Assembly: GCF_007845645.1 (NCBI RefSeq)
Contig: NZ_VCQV01000001.1
Coordinates: 1-64,000, forward strand
Direction of reading: 5' to 3'
Length of the DNA: 64,000 nucleotides
Origin: Leekyejoonella antrihumi
Lineage (GTDB): Bacteria > Actinomycetota > Actinomycetes > Actinomycetales > Dermatophilaceae
Positions 8,700 to 18,752 of the stretch are shown one piece after another (the first letter of the stretch is position 1; every line of letters begins with the position of its first letter). Made by a program: the position numbers and the translations under genes. Below the pieces are notes generated by a model. It was not told the DNA's origin, did not search any database, and worked only from the letters and a program-made list of their open reading frames with translations.

Positions 8700-10070
8700 T
8701 CAGCACTCGACGACGTTGAGCGCGAGGCCGCCGCGTGCCGTCTCTTTGTATTTGTCCTTCATGTCCGCACCCGTCTCGCGCATCGTCTTGATGGCCTTGT
8801 CCAAGGACACGTGATGTGCTCCGTCACCGCGAATAGCCATGCGCGCTGCCGCGATCGCCTTCACCGAAGCGATTGCGTTGCGCTCTATGCAGGGAATCTG
8901 CACGAGCCCGCCGACCGGGTCACAGGTGAGTCCGAGGTTGTGCTCGATGCCGATCTCGGCGGCGTTCTCCACCTGTGACGGTGTCCCACCAAGCAGCTCC
9001 GCCAGCCCGGCCGCCGCCATCGAGCAGGCCGATCCGACCTCGCCCTGACACCCGACCTCGGCACCGGAGATTGAGGCGTTCTCCTTGAACAGCACGCCGA
9101 CCGCGGCAGCAGTGAGCAGGAATCTAACCACACCGTCGTCACTGAAACCGCCGACGTAGTCGCGGTAGTAGTGCAAGACCGCAGGAATGATCCCTGCAGC
9201 CCCATTGGTCGGCGCCGTGACGACCCGGCCACCGGCGGCATTCTGCTCGTTGACCGCCAGTGCATAGAGCGTCACCCAGTCCATCGCATCCAGTGGGTCC
9301 GAGTCATGCGCCACCTGCAGATCATGGTGAAGTTGATGGGCTCGTCGGCGCACCTTGAGGCCTCCGGGCAGCACTCCCTCAGCAGCGCATCCGAGGCGCA
9401 CGCAGTCCTGCATGACCGACCAGATGTGCAGCAGCCCGGCCCGCACCTCCTCCTCGGTGCGCCAGGTGAGCTCGTTGGCAAGCATGATCCCGCTGATGGG
9501 TAGGCCGCTGGCCGCGGACTGTGCCACCAGATCTTGACCGCTCGTGATGGGATACGGCACCGGCGTGCTGTCCGGGACGATGCGCTGCTGGCCCATCTCG
9601 TCGGTGTCGAGCACGAACCCGCCGCCCACCGAGTAGTACTCACGCTCGCTGAGTACGGCGCCTGCCGCATCCTGTGCGGTGAACCGCATGCCGTTGACGT
9701 GCAGTGGCAGCCGCTTGCGACGGTGAAGGACGACATCCTCGTCGACGTCGAAGTCGACCTCGGTGTGACCGAGGAGCGGCAGCCGCCGTGTCTGTCGGAC
9801 CCGCTCCACTGCCGGCTCTGCAGCACTCGGGTCCACCTCGTCCGGCGCCTCGCCACACAGCCCGAGCACGACTGCTTTGACTGTGCCATGACCATGGCCC
9901 GTGGCACCGAGTGAGCCGAACATCTCGGCTCGAACCGCGGCAACCGTGGGCAAGAGCTGCTCCTGCTCGAGGCTCGACGCGAACGAACGAGCAGCGCGCA
10001 TCGGCCCGACAGTGTGCGAGCTGGACGGGCCGATGCCGACCTTGAACAGGTCGAAGACGCTTACTGCCAC
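8700..10070 (-). CDS. sdaA: L-serine ammonia-lyase (iron-sulfur type, single chain)
   Basis: A 456-residue L-serine dehydratase converting serine to pyruvate and ammonia. The beta domain comes first ([22 protein letters not shown]), followed by the alpha domain with [39 protein letters not shown] and [15 protein letters not shown], which hold the cluster cysteines. The start is GTG 10070, preceded by CAGGA, and overlaps the end of soxG by 10 nt; upstream in-frame codons belong to soxG sequence. It completes the route sarcosine to glycine to serine to pyruvate within one cluster. A fragment of a second sdaA is present at 4330-4530. Confidence 0.96.
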   Translation of the reverse strand: MAVSVFDLFKVGIGPSSSHTVGPMRAARSFASSLEQEQLLPTVAAVRAEMFGSLGATGHGHGTVKAVVLGLCGEAPDEVDPSAAEPAVERVRQTRRLPLLGHTEVDFDVDEDVVLHRRKRLPLHVNGMRFTAQDAAGAVLSEREYYSVGGGFVLDTDEMGQQRIVPDSTPVPYPITSGQDLVAQSAASGLPISGIMLANELTWRTEEEVRAGLLHIWSVMQDCVRLGCAAEGVLPGGLKVRRRAHQLHHDLQVAHDSDPLDAMDWVTLYALAVNEQNAAGGRVVTAPTNGAAGIIPAVLHYYRDYVGGFSDDGVVRFLLTAAAVGVLFKENASISGAEVGCQGEVGSACSMAAAGLAELLGGTPSQVENAAEIGIEHNLGLTCDPVGGLVQIPCIERNAIASVKAIAAARMAIRGDGAHHVSLDKAIKTMRETGADMKDKYKETARGGLALNVVEC

Positions 10071-10666
10071 TGCGGGTCCTGTCGATGAGGCACGCACGCG
10101 TCGACCAGCCAACGCGCCAGATAGTCGGCGAACGACGTCCGCACGACCACCCAGAAGTCGGTCCCTGAGTCGTCACGCGTCCAGATGGCCACGCCTGCCT
10201 TCGCGAGGTGCGTCTGCACACAGCTGCCTGCGTGGTTGACCCGCGGATGCAGGTCGATGGAGCACCCGTGCGCGAGCAGGTCGCGAGCCCGCGGACCGCT
10301 CACACTGACCGTGGTGCGCTGTCCAGAGACATCGATCACCGCGCCGTGCCCTTGCACCGCAGCGCGCAGGTTGCGTTCGGTCTCGCCATCGCCCGTGGGC
10401 GTCATCACCAGCCACTCGTCCGGTCCGAGCCACAGCACAGTCACCTCGCCCGCCACGGCCGAGCTGCAAGGCTCCAAGGGAAGAGCCACACCGAGTGCCT
10501 CGGATACTGCAGCCACCGCGGGTGACTCCGGTACGAGGCGCAGACTCAGCTGCGTCAGGAACGCCAACTCCCTCAGCCGAACGCCGGCAGGCAGCGCCTT
10601 GAACTCGGCACGCCAGAGCTCCAGTGGGCTCACTCGCTGATCCACTGCCACATCGTCAGCCGTCAC
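10061..10666 (-). CDS. soxG: Sarcosine oxidase gamma subunit
   Basis: A 201-residue protein of the SoxG family, structurally like the aminomethyltransferase fold: [14 protein letters not shown], then [40 protein letters not shown] and [17 protein letters not shown]. It is part of the heterotetrameric enzyme that oxidises sarcosine to glycine, passing the methyl group to tetrahydrofolate and reducing oxygen to peroxide. The GTG start at 10666 has GGAAGGAG 5 nt upstream and overlaps the soxA stop by 11 nt. Its own end overlaps the sdaA start. The tight overlaps point to one operon. Confidence 0.93.
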   Translation of the reverse strand: MTADDVAVDQRVSPLELWRAEFKALPAGVRLRELAFLTQLSLRLVPESPAVAAVSEALGVALPLEPCSSAVAGEVTVLWLGPDEWLVMTPTGDGETERNLRAAVQGHGAVIDVSGQRTTVSVSGPRARDLLAHGCSIDLHPRVNHAGSCVQTHLAKAGVAIWTRDDSGTDFWVVVRTSFADYLARWLVDACVPHRQDPQWQ

Positions 10667-13502
10667 GACGGGCTCCTTCCTTGTCGTAGAGCACGGTGTC
10701 ACTCACCGTGACCGGCACTGGTGTGCCGTTCATCGGCACGTAGAGGGTCTCGCCGAGCCGATCACGCCCACCTCGCACCACGGCGAGGGCGAACGTGCAC
10801 CCGCTGGTGGCGCTGTGATAGCTGGACGTGACGTGGCCGAGCATCCGCACCGGCGCTTCTGGAAGGTCAGCGGTCTCGATGACCTGACCTCCCTCCGGCA
10901 GCAGCACCGATGGGTCCTGCGGGAGCAGACCCACCAGCTGCTTACGGTCTTCGCGCTGGTTCTCCAGCCTGGTGAAGGACCGCTTGCCGACGAAGTCCTC
11001 CTTCTTCTTGGAGACCACCCAGCTCATCCCCAGGTCCTGCGGCGTCATGGTGGCGTCGGTGTCCTGGCCGATGATAGGGAATCCCTTCTCGGCGCGAAGG
11101 ACGTGCATGGTCTCGGTGCCGTAGGGCGTGATGCCATGCGGCCGGCCCGCTTCCGCGATCGCCCGCCAAACCGCCATGGCGTGCCACGCAGAGACGTTCA
11201 CCTCATACGCCAGCTCGCCGGAGAAGCTGATCCGGACGATTCGCACCGGGACACCCGCGATCTCCGCGTCGCGCCACGTCATGAAACCGAAGGCGTCGTT
11301 CGACACGTCGAGGTCGGGCACGAGTGCAGCGATGACCTCCCGAGACTTCGGCCCGACAACAGGGAAGGTCGCCCAGTGCTCCGTCACCGATGTGAGGTGC
11401 ACCCGCAGCTCCGGCCACTCTGTCTGTAGCCACTCCTCCATGGTCTCCAGCACGGAGGCGGCGTTGCCCGTCGTGGTGGTGAGCAGGAAGTGCTCGTCAG
11501 CGAGCCGGATCACCGTGCCGTCGTCAACGACCATCCCGTCTGCGCCGCACATGACCCCGTAGCGGGCACGGCCGACCTTCAGGGTGCTCATCATGTTGGT
11601 ATAGATGCGGTCGAGCAGCTCGCCGGCACCCGGGCCCTGCACATCGATCTTGCCGAGGGTCGAGCCGTCCATGAACGCGACACCCTCCCGGGCTGCACGG
11701 CACTCCCGGGCAACGGCCCCGTCCATGCTCTCGCCCTCCCGCGGGAAGTACCAGGCGCGCTTCCACTGGCCGACGTTCTCGAACTCCGCGCCGCGCGTCA
11801 GCGCCCAGACGTGCGTCGGGGTGAGCCGCACCGGGTCGAGCAGCTGACCACGGTTGCGGCCGGCCAGCGCCGCGAACGCCACTGGCGTGTAGGGCGGCCG
11901 GTAGGTGGTGACACCCAGCTCGGCCACGCCGACGCCCAGGGCGTCCGCGATGATGCCGGAAGTCACCACTCCGGAGGTCTTGCCCTGGTCGAGTCCGGTT
12001 CCGATCGTCGTGTAGCGCTTGACATGCTCGACCGAACGTAGCCCGGCGCCCACCGCCCGCAGCACGTCCTGGGTCGTCGCGTCACGTTGCAGATCAACGA
12101 ATGCCATTCCTGTCTCGCCCGATCCGGGCACCGACCACAGCACCGCCGAAGGGGCCTCGACCAGGTCGTCGACCTGGTGCTCGGTGACGGCTGCAGTGGC
12201 GGTGGGGCCAAGAGCCGCGGCAGCAGCGCTCGCCCCATCTCGCAGTGCATCTGCGAGACCGAAGTGCCCGGCCGCAGCGCCGACGGCGCGACCCTGCTCA
12301 AGATCCTCGGCCGGGACGAACGCACCGATCCCGTCGTCATAGCGCAACCGGCCGCGAGCCTGGCTGAACAGGTGCACGGCGGGGTTCCAGCCACCAGAGA
12401 CGAGCAGCAGGTCCGCCGCAACGCGTTCGGCTTGGCCCACCTCGTTGTCGCCAGTGAGGGCCGCGATGTCCACGGACTCGACCCGACGGTCTCCATCGGT
12501 CCCAGACACGACATGGCCGGTGTGCAGCGCAATCCCCCGTCTCACACAACCGTCCTGGAGTCGTTCAGACACCTGAGCGCGGGAGTCGGCGACGGCGACG
12601 ATGGTCACGCCGGCGTCGGACAGGTCGAATGCCGCAGCATAGGCGCTGTCGTTCGTCGTGAAGAGAACCGCTCGCCCACCGGCCAGCACACCGAACCGGT
12701 GCAGGAAGGTGCGCGCGGACGCCGCGAGCATGATGCCCGGCCGGTCGTTGTCGTTGAAGACCACCGGCCGTTCGTGCGCGCCAGTTGCGATCACCAGATA
12801 CTGTGCACGGATCCGCCAGACTCGCTGACGTGTGTCGTCCGGATCGGCCGCGCCACCGAGATGATCGGTTCGATTCTCCAAGGCGAGAGCAAATCCGTCG
12901 TCGTAGCAACCGAATGCCGTGGCGCGCTGGAGGTGCAGCACGTCCGGGTGCTCGTCCAGCTCCGCGGTGACAGACTCGACCCACTCCAGCGCCGGTCGAC
13001 CGTCGATGACCTCGGTGCTGCCCAGCAGCGATCCGCCGGCCTCGGAGAGCGAGTCGACCAGGACCACCCGGGCACCGGCACGGGCTCCCGTGAGTGCCGC
13101 GCTCAGCCCGGCGGGTCCGGCTCCCACAACCAGCAGGTCACAGTGATGATGCACCGCGTCGTATCGTGCGGGGTCCGGCCGGTCGGCCAGCCAACCCTGC
13201 CCGGGCAGGCCCGAGGCGACCAGACCGTCATACAGCTCAACGGTGCTGGCCATGAGCATCGGCTCCGGGAACGGCTCCTCGATCTGGATCACGCCACTCG
13301 GGTCCTCCGGCCCCGCAGCGAAGACGCCCCTCGGGCGACCGAACTTGATGCTCGAGGCGATGTCATGCTTACCGTTGGCCAGCAGCGCGGACGCCAGGGT
13401 GTCGCCGGCATAGCCGCTGTAGGGCGTGCCGTCGAACTGAAAGCTCAGTGGCAGCTCACGGTTCACGCGGCCGCCGGTCGATGTGCGGAATGAGTTTGTC
13501 AT
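10656..13502 (-). CDS. soxA: Sarcosine oxidase alpha subunit
   Basis: A 948-residue subunit, the usual length for heterotetrameric sarcosine oxidase alpha. The order is a 2Fe-2S-like fold region (LPLSFQFDGTPYSGYAGDTLASALLANG), an NAD-binding Rossmann segment (LLVVGAGPAGLSAALTGARAG, about 125-145), a second dinucleotide region, and from about residue 570 a folate-binding aminomethyltransferase domain (GREGVAFMDGSTLGKIDV-like region and FSGELAYEVNV). It donates the channelled formaldehyde equivalent to THF. The ATG overlaps the soxD stop (ATGA at 13499-13502), and the end overlaps soxG. Confidence 0.97.
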   Translation of the reverse strand: MTNSFRTSTGGRVNRELPLSFQFDGTPYSGYAGDTLASALLANGKHDIASSIKFGRPRGVFAAGPEDPSGVIQIEEPFPEPMLMASTVELYDGLVASGLPGQGWLADRPDPARYDAVHHHCDLLVVGAGPAGLSAALTGARAGARVVLVDSLSEAGGSLLGSTEVIDGRPALEWVESVTAELDEHPDVLHLQRATAFGCYDDGFALALENRTDHLGGAADPDDTRQRVWRIRAQYLVIATGAHERPVVFNDNDRPGIMLAASARTFLHRFGVLAGGRAVLFTTNDSAYAAAFDLSDAGVTIVAVADSRAQVSERLQDGCVRRGIALHTGHVVSGTDGDRRVESVDIAALTGDNEVGQAERVAADLLLVSGGWNPAVHLFSQARGRLRYDDGIGAFVPAEDLEQGRAVGAAAGHFGLADALRDGASAAAAALGPTATAAVTEHQVDDLVEAPSAVLWSVPGSGETGMAFVDLQRDATTQDVLRAVGAGLRSVEHVKRYTTIGTGLDQGKTSGVVTSGIIADALGVGVAELGVTTYRPPYTPVAFAALAGRNRGQLLDPVRLTPTHVWALTRGAEFENVGQWKRAWYFPREGESMDGAVARECRAAREGVAFMDGSTLGKIDVQGPGAGELLDRIYTNMMSTLKVGRARYGVMCGADGMVVDDGTVIRLADEHFLLTTTTGNAASVLETMEEWLQTEWPELRVHLTSVTEHWATFPVVGPKSREVIAALVPDLDVSNDAFGFMTWRDAEIAGVPVRIVRISFSGELAYEVNVSAWHAMAVWRAIAEAGRPHGITPYGTETMHVLRAEKGFPIIGQDTDATMTPQDLGMSWVVSKKKEDFVGKRSFTRLENQREDRKQLVGLLPQDPSVLLPEGGQVIETADLPEAPVRMLGHVTSSYHSATSGCTFALAVVRGGRDRLGETLYVPMNGTPVPVTVSDTVLYDKEGARRDG

Positions 13503-13777
13503 GAGATCACCGGCTTGGGCTCGTTCGGACGGTAGACGGCACGAAAGTCGTGGGTGCCCGTGTCACGGATGGCGTTGAACCACCGGCGACAGCCCGTCGA
13601 GTGCACCCATCGTTCGGCGAACAGTCCCTTCGGGTTGTCCCGGAAGAAGACGTACTCGGCCCACTCCCGATCGGACAGGTCGGCTGGGGCTGCGGGATAT
13701 GCGACATGCGCCTGGCCGCCGTAGTGGAACTCGACTTCCTCACGAGGCCCGCACCACGGGCAGGGAATGAGCTGCAT
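13499..13777 (-). CDS. soxD: Sarcosine oxidase delta subunit
   Basis: A 92-residue zinc-binding subunit. Cys6 and Cys9 of IPCPWCGPREEVEF plus the His and Cys of WVHSTGCRRWF are the zinc ligands of the family; YVFFRDNPKGLFAERW is the signature core. Two ATGs are adjacent (13780 and 13777); the second gives the better distance to AAGGAG and is used here. It sits between soxB (34 nt gap) and soxA (4-nt overlap), the order soxBDAG seen in Corynebacterium and Arthrobacter. Confidence 0.95.
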   Translation of the reverse strand: MQLIPCPWCGPREEVEFHYGGQAHVAYPAAPADLSDREWAEYVFFRDNPKGLFAERWVHSTGCRRWFNAIRDTGTHDFRAVYRPNEPKPVIS

Positions 13778-13811
13778 CATGAACTCCTTGAAATGGCAAG
13801 CAATCGGGACG

Positions 13812-15056
13812 TCAGTGGGCGACTGCGGCGGCGCCGTGCTCGTCGACGAGCGCGCCGGTCGTGAACCGGTCGAGGGTGAATGGTTCGTTGTACGGGTGCG
13901 GCCGGCCGTGTGCGACGGTGTGCGCGAAGCACGACCCGACCCCCGGTGTGGCCTTGAAACCACCGGTTCCCCAACCGCAGTTGAGGTAGAGGTCTTCGAC
14001 CTCGGTGAGTCCCACGATCGGAGAGGCGTCTGGTGTGACATCGACGATGCCAGCCCAGGTGCGCAGCACGTGCGCTCGGGCGAAAATCGGGAACAGCTCC
14101 ACGGCAGCGGACATCTGGTCCTCGATGATATGGAACGACCCACGCTGCCCGTACCCGTTGTAGCTGTCGATCCCGGCGCCCATGACCAGCTCGCCCTTGT
14201 GCGCCTGGGACACGTAGACGTGAACGGCATTCGACATGACCACGGTCGGGTGCACAGGTTGGAGAATCTCGGACACCAACGCCTGGAGCGGGTGCGACTG
14301 CAGCGGCACGCGGATCCCGGCCATGTCTGCCAGGACCGAGCTGTGTCCCGCTCCGCACAGAGCCACCTTGCCGGCGCGGATCGGTCCGCGCGACGTCTGC
14401 ACGCCGACCACTCGACCATTGACGATGTCAATGCCCTGGACCTCGCAGTCCTGGATGAGGTCGACGCCCATGTCGCTCGCCCGCCTGGCGTATCCCCAGG
14501 CCACGTAGTCGTGCTTGGCGATCCCGGCCCGGGGCTGGTAGGTGGCTCCCAGCACCGGATACCGCACATCGGGGCTGATGTTGACAATCGGGCACAGCTC
14601 CTTGACGCCCTGCGCGTCGATCCATTCGGCGTCGATCCCGTTGAGGTTATTCGCGTTCACGCGACGCACGCTGTCACGGACGTCCTGCAGGGTGTGTGCC
14701 AGATTGAGGACGCCGCGCTGGCTGAAGAGAATCGGGTAGTCCAGGTCCTCAGCGAGCCCTTCCCACAGCTTGAGGGAGTGCTCATAGATTCCCGAGCTCT
14801 CGTCCCACAGGTAGTTCGACCTGATGATGGTGGTGTTGCGCGCCATGTTGCCGCCGGCGAGCCACCCCTTCTCCAGCACCGCGACGTTGGTGATGCCGTG
14901 GTTCTTGGCAAGGTAGTACGCAGTCGCCAGACCGTGACCGCCACCACCGACGATGATCACGTCATATGACGGCTTCGGATCCGGATTGCGCCAGAGAAAG
15001 TCCGGGTGGTCGGGCAGGTCCGCACCCGGGGTGCTCGGCTGATCCATGTCGGTCAT
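13812..15056 (-). CDS. soxB: Sarcosine oxidase beta subunit
   Basis: A 414-residue FAD-dependent subunit of the DAO fold, where sarcosine is oxidised. [24 protein letters not shown] near the N-terminus is the FAD-binding loop; [34 protein letters not shown] and the C-terminal [15 protein letters not shown] are typical of SoxB. The ATG at 15056 overlaps the glyA stop (ATGA) and has GAAGGGAA upstream. An open frame runs far upstream into glyA but this is antiphase sequence without coding character. Length is close to the usual 405 residues. Confidence 0.96.
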   Translation of the reverse strand: MTDMDQPSTPGADLPDHPDFLWRNPDPKPSYDVIIVGGGGHGLATAYYLAKNHGITNVAVLEKGWLAGGNMARNTTIIRSNYLWDESSGIYEHSLKLWEGLAEDLDYPILFSQRGVLNLAHTLQDVRDSVRRVNANNLNGIDAEWIDAQGVKELCPIVNISPDVRYPVLGATYQPRAGIAKHDYVAWGYARRASDMGVDLIQDCEVQGIDIVNGRVVGVQTSRGPIRAGKVALCGAGHSSVLADMAGIRVPLQSHPLQALVSEILQPVHPTVVMSNAVHVYVSQAHKGELVMGAGIDSYNGYGQRGSFHIIEDQMSAAVELFPIFARAHVLRTWAGIVDVTPDASPIVGLTEVEDLYLNCGWGTGGFKATPGVGSCFAHTVAHGRPHPYNEPFTLDRFTTGALVDEHGAAAVAH

Positions 15057-16366
15057 GACTGGTTCCCTTCGAGGGTCGGGTAGAGGGGGTGACCGTCCGC
15101 GAGCGCCGCGACCCGCTGCCGCAGCGCCTGAACAGCCGAGTCCGGCAGCTCGGGAGCCAGCGCGGCGGCGATGATGTCGGACACCTCTGCGAAGGCCTCT
15201 GCGCCGAAGCCACGGGTGGCGAGCGCCGGCGTGCCGATGCGCAGACCGGAGGTCACCATCGGCGGGCGAGGATCGTTGGGGACAGCGTTGCGATTCACGG
15301 TGATCCCGACGCGGTGCAGGCGATCCTCGGCCTGCTTGCCGTCGAGCTGTGAGTCGACCAGGTCGACAAGGACCAGATGCACGTCGGTGCCTCCGGTCAA
15401 CACCTTCACGCCTCCGGCGGCAACGTCGGGCCGGCACAGTCGTTCGGCGAGAATCCGTGAACCCTCCAGTGTTCGACGCTGCCGGTCGGCGAACTCCTCC
15501 CCCGCGGCAACCTTGAAGGCAACCGCCTTCGCGGCGATCACGTGCTCCAGCGGACCACCCTGCAGACCTGGGAACACCGCCGAGTTGATCTTCTTGGCGA
15601 CCGCCGCGTCGTTCGTGAGGATCACGCCGCCGCGTGGCCCGCCGAGCGTCTTGTGCGTCGTCGAGGTCGTGACGTCCGCCACCGGCACCGGGTTCGGGTG
15701 CAGCCCCGCGGCAACCAGACCGGCGAAGTGCGCCATGTCGACGAACAGCAGAGCGCCCACCTCGTCGGCGATCTGCCGAAAACGGGCGAAGTCGAGATGC
15801 CGGGGGTACGCGGACCAGCCGGCCACGATCATTTTCGGCTGGTGCTCCCGCGCGAGCGTCGCGACCTCGTCCATGTCGACGCGACCGTCGCCTCCGACGT
15901 GGTAGGGCACAACGTTGAACGATTTGCCCGAGTAGTTGATCCGCATGCCGTGGGTCAGGTGTCCACCGTGCGCAAGATCGAGCCCGAGAATCGTGTCGCC
16001 GTGCTGCAACAGGGCGAAGTACACCGCGGTGTTCGCCTGTGCGCCCGAGTGGGGCTGCACGTTCGCAAAACTCGCACCGAACAGGGCCTTGAGCCGGTCG
16101 ATCGCGAGCTGTTCGACGACGTCGACGTGCTCGCACCCGCCGTAGTAACGACGTCCCGGGTACCCCTCCGCATACTTGTTCGTCGCCACCGAGCCCTGCG
16201 CCTGCATAACGGCCACCGGGGCGAAGTTCTCCGATGCGATCATCTCCAGCGTCGACTCCTGTCGGCGCAGCTCGGCGTCCAGAGCATCGCTGATCTCAGG
16301 GTCGACCTGGGCCAACGAAGCGTTCAGCAGTGAGGTTCGCGAGCCGGAGTCCTGCGTGATCGTCAT
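15053..16366 (-). CDS. glyA: Serine hydroxymethyltransferase
   Basis: A 437-residue PLP enzyme interconverting glycine plus methylene-THF and serine. [14 protein letters not shown] and [12 protein letters not shown] mark the substrate region; [15 protein letters not shown] holds the PLP lysine (about 240). It is the first gene of the cluster glyA-soxBDAG-sdaA-purU, and here it uses both products of sarcosine oxidase, glycine and methylene-THF. AAGGTGG precedes the ATG. The divergent gene at 16423 encodes a GntR regulator; the 56 nt between the starts contain the palindrome described below. A second, housekeeping glyA may exist elsewhere in the genome (not seen). Confidence 0.97.
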   Translation of the reverse strand: MTITQDSGSRTSLLNASLAQVDPEISDALDAELRRQESTLEMIASENFAPVAVMQAQGSVATNKYAEGYPGRRYYGGCEHVDVVEQLAIDRLKALFGASFANVQPHSGAQANTAVYFALLQHGDTILGLDLAHGGHLTHGMRINYSGKSFNVVPYHVGGDGRVDMDEVATLAREHQPKMIVAGWSAYPRHLDFARFRQIADEVGALLFVDMAHFAGLVAAGLHPNPVPVADVTTSTTHKTLGGPRGGVILTNDAAVAKKINSAVFPGLQGGPLEHVIAAKAVAFKVAAGEEFADRQRRTLEGSRILAERLCRPDVAAGGVKVLTGGTDVHLVLVDLVDSQLDGKQAEDRLHRVGITVNRNAVPNDPRPPMVTSGLRIGTPALATRGFGAEAFAEVSDIIAAALAPELPDSAVQALRQRVAALADGHPLYPTLEGNQS

Positions 16367-16389
16367 GATCCACCACCTTGATCGACAAC

Positions 16390-16399
16390 TGATATATCA
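16390..16399. promoter_or_regulatory. Palindromic operator candidate between glyA and the GntR gene
   Basis: TGATATATCA is a perfect 10-bp palindrome in the 56-nt divergent intergenic region. Its AT-rich core stands out in this GC-rich DNA. FCD-type GntR regulators commonly bind such short palindromes, so it is the likely site through which the adjacent regulator controls both directions. Confidence 0.5.
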
Positions 16400-16422
16400 A
16401 CTTGTCCAGTAAGGTATGCGAT

Positions 16423-17121
16423 GTGACGGAGGCAGTCAAGACCCCACGGGGCACCGATTTGACGCCGGCGCTGAACGCCGGCAATGACGAGCTCTCATTG
16501 GCCGAGCGCTCCTATCGCGCCATCCGGGACCAGCTGGTGATGCTGCAGATCCGGCCGGGTGCCCCGATCAACGAGGACCAGCTGACCAAGGTGCTCGCCG
16601 TGGGAAGAACCCCGGTGCGCGAGGCGCTGAAGCGCCTGGAGACCGAGCGACTTGTCGTCGCCTACCCCCGCCGCGGCACCTTCGCGACCGAGGTGCACAT
16701 CACCGACCTGACCCACATCTCCGAGGTGCGCAGCCAGTTGGAGCCGTTCGCCGCCGCCAGCGCCGCAACGCGGGCGACCCATACCGACCACGAGCACCTG
16801 GAGGATCTCCTGTCGGCGGTCCGAACCGCACCCGACGACCTGCAGCCGGGCGGCGCCCTCATGCAGCTGGACATGCAGGTGCATCGCGCGATCTACGCCA
16901 CCGCGCACAACCCCTATCTCGAAGACACCCTGATCCGCTACGACAACCTGGCGACGCGCATCTGGTGCCTGTTCCTGGACCGCCTCCCGACCATGGCTGG
17001 TCACGTGGCCGAGCACGGCCCGCTCATCAAGGCGATCCTGGCCGGCGACCCGGACCGGGCCGCCGACCTCACGCGCGCACACATCACCTCATTCGAGCAG
17101 TCCATTCGCGCTGCCCTCTGA
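16423..17121 (+). CDS. GntR-family regulator (FCD subfamily)
   Basis: A 232-residue repressor-type protein. A winged helix occupies about residues 30-90 (LAERSYRAIRDQLVMLQIRPG, NEDQLTKVLAVGRTPVREALKRLE, RRGTFATEV) and an all-helical FCD effector domain follows (VRSQLEPFAAASAATRA, LDMQVHRAIYATAHNPYLEDTL, HGPLIKAILAGDPDRAADLTRAHI, with the metal-ligand Asp and His residues). GTG 16423 is chosen because AAGG lies 8 nt upstream; TTG 16402 is possible. It is divergent from the glyA-sox cluster, so it very probably controls that operon; the ligand, perhaps sarcosine or glycine, is unknown. Confidence 0.88.
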   Translation: MTEAVKTPRGTDLTPALNAGNDELSLAERSYRAIRDQLVMLQIRPGAPINEDQLTKVLAVGRTPVREALKRLETERLVVAYPRRGTFATEVHITDLTHISEVRSQLEPFAAASAATRATHTDHEHLEDLLSAVRTAPDDLQPGGALMQLDMQVHRAIYATAHNPYLEDTLIRYDNLATRIWCLFLDRLPTMAGHVAEHGPLIKAILAGDPDRAADLTRAHITSFEQSIRAAL

Positions 17122-17181
17122 GACTCTCGCCCGCATGCGCTCACGGGCGATGCCTTACAAAGCATTACCCGGGCGGAGCGG

Positions 17182-17210
17182 TTGACTGCGTCACAGCGCA
17201 CCTCTTATGG
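17182..17210 (+). promoter_or_regulatory. Sigma-70-type promoter
   Basis: TTGACT (17182-17187) and TTATGG (17205-17210) are separated by 17 nt. Transcription would start near 17217 and run through the truncated transporter, the CynX-type permease gene and the deaminase gene. Confidence 0.5.
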
Positions 17211-17228
17211 TGCATATGACGCATCAGC

Positions 17229-17245
17229 GTCGCCATCAATGCAAC
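17229..17245 (+). promoter_or_regulatory. Shared operator candidate, copy A
   Basis: GTCGCCATCAATGCAAC fits the pattern GTYGnnnnnAATGCAAC also found before creatinase, the MHS transporter and (weaker) the N-carbamoylsarcosine amidase. It lies just downstream of the promoter, where a bound repressor would block transcription. Confidence 0.5.
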
Positions 17246-17283
17246 GTTGTCGCATCGCCCCAATTCCTATCGAGCGGAGCGAG

Positions 17284-17403
17284 ATGGACGTCATCCAGGA
17301 CTCGTCCCGCAATCCCGCCAAACTCGCCGCGCCACCGCAAGTCATGCGACGGGTGATCGCCGGCGGCTTCATCGGCAACTTCGTCGAATGGCTCGATGAG
17401 TAG
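17284..17403 (+). pseudogene. Truncated N-terminus of an MHS-family transporter
   Basis: The 39 codons end in VMRRVIAGGFIGNFVEWLDE and a stop. The segment aligns with the start of the intact MHS transporter at 22003-23331 (LLRKVMAASFVGNFVEWYDY), just before its first membrane helix completes. Everything after the conserved VEW has been lost. The promoter, an operator-like site and the ribosome site (GGAGCGAG) are intact, so a short peptide is probably still translated. It is now the leader of a transcript carrying the CynX-type permease and the deaminase. Confidence 0.75.
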
Positions 17404-17438
17404 CACCGTACGGAAAGGCGCCGCACATTCTCTCTCCC

Positions 17439-18728
17439 GTGAGCACCCGGATGCGGCCCCCGAGGGCAGGACACCTCGGGGGCCGCGTCCTCGCCCTGCT
17501 CGCCATCCCGCTTCTCGCGCTCAACCTCCGTTCGGCCATCACCTCGATCGCCCCGGTGCTGGCGCCGATCCAGCAGCAGCTACACATGTCGAACACCCAG
17601 GCCAGCGTGCTGGGCGCACTTCCGCCGGTGATCTTCGGACTCGCGGGCATCGCCACCCCGACGGTCATCCGCCGTCTCGGGGCCGACCGCGCGGCCGCCC
17701 TGGCCATGGTGCTGGCGACCCTCGGCATGGTGGTCCGGGCGCTCTCTCCGGGAGCCGTCTTCTTCTTCCTGCCGCAGTTCGTGGCGCTTGTGGGGATGGG
17801 CATGGGTAACGTGCTGCTCCCGCCCCTGGTCAAGCGATATTTCCCCGACCGGATCGGCGCCCTCACCGTGCTGTACGGCATCTTCCTGCAACTCGGCACG
17901 GCCCTTCCCGCGTTCCTCGCGGTGCCGATCGCCGATGCCGGTGGCTGGCGTACGTCCCTCGGCGGGTGGGCCGGCCTATCCCTGCTGGCCGGGTGGCCCT
18001 GGGTGCTGCTGAGCACCGGCGGCTCACGTAGCGCGCACCAGGACGCAGACGCTGACCCCAGTGGGTACGCCGTGGCGGCGGCCACCGGCACCCGGATCGC
18101 CGTCCGTGCGCTGCTACGCAACCGCCTTGCCTGGGGCGCCACGCTCCTCATTGGCATGACATCTTTGAACACCTACCCGATCTTCACCTGGCTGCCGCAG
18201 ATCCTCACGGACGCCGGCATCAGTCGCGGCGACGCGGGCTCGTTGCTCGGCCTCTACTCGCTGATGAGCCTGCCACTCGCGCTCACCATCCCCTGGATCG
18301 CCGTCAAGCTGCGCAATCCGCTAGTCCTTGTGATCGCCGGACTTTCCTGCTATCTCGTGGGATACGCCGGCCTCGCCCTGGCGCCGTCACGCGCGCCGCT
18401 GCTCTGGACGGTGCTCTGCGGGCTGGCAGCCACCGGCTTCCCCCTGGCCCTTGCCCTGGCCAACCTCCGCACCTTGACCCACGAGGGCGCGGTCGCGCTG
18501 TCCGGCTTCATGCAGGGCTTCGGCTACCTGCTTGCCGCCGCCGGGCCACTGGTCACCGGGCTGCTGCACTCGCTTACCGGCACCTGGCAGGCATCGTTCG
18601 GCTTCCTAGGAGTGACCCTGGTGCCGCTGACAATCGGCGGAGTCCTCTTTTGCCGACCGACGGCCCTGGAGGACACCCTTCCGCCGGGGCCATCAGAGGT
18701 CACAGGGACGGCCGCGACAATGCGGTGA
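17439..18728 (+). CDS. MFS transporter, CynX/NimT family
   Basis: A 429-residue permease with about 12 hydrophobic segments. The start region LALLAIPLLALNLRSAITSIAPVL and the loop VIRRLGADRAAALAMVLATLG are characteristic of the CynX/NimT (cyanate and 2-nitroimidazole transporter) group. Members take up small polar nitrogen compounds. The gene starts with GTG (no strong ribosome site seen) 35 nt after the truncated MHS remnant, and is followed after 24 nt by the deaminase gene, so uptake of the deaminase substrate is a reasonable guess. Within this locus creatinine or a related cyclic compound would fit, but this is inference. Confidence 0.85.
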   Translation: MSTRMRPPRAGHLGGRVLALLAIPLLALNLRSAITSIAPVLAPIQQQLHMSNTQASVLGALPPVIFGLAGIATPTVIRRLGADRAAALAMVLATLGMVVRALSPGAVFFFLPQFVALVGMGMGNVLLPPLVKRYFPDRIGALTVLYGIFLQLGTALPAFLAVPIADAGGWRTSLGGWAGLSLLAGWPWVLLSTGGSRSAHQDADADPSGYAVAAATGTRIAVRALLRNRLAWGATLLIGMTSLNTYPIFTWLPQILTDAGISRGDAGSLLGLYSLMSLPLALTIPWIAVKLRNPLVLVIAGLSCYLVGYAGLALAPSRAPLLWTVLCGLAATGFPLALALANLRTLTHEGAVALSGFMQGFGYLLAAAGPLVTGLLHSLTGTWQASFGFLGVTLVPLTIGGVLFCRPTALEDTLPPGPSEVTGTAATMR

Positions 18729-18752
18729 CGGACAACACATGAGGTGGATCGC

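Noticed and set aside
12087-13493. 468-codon plus-strand frame opposite soxA
   Set aside because: soxA is intact and tightly packed between soxD and soxG; the opposite frame lacks any recognisable motif.
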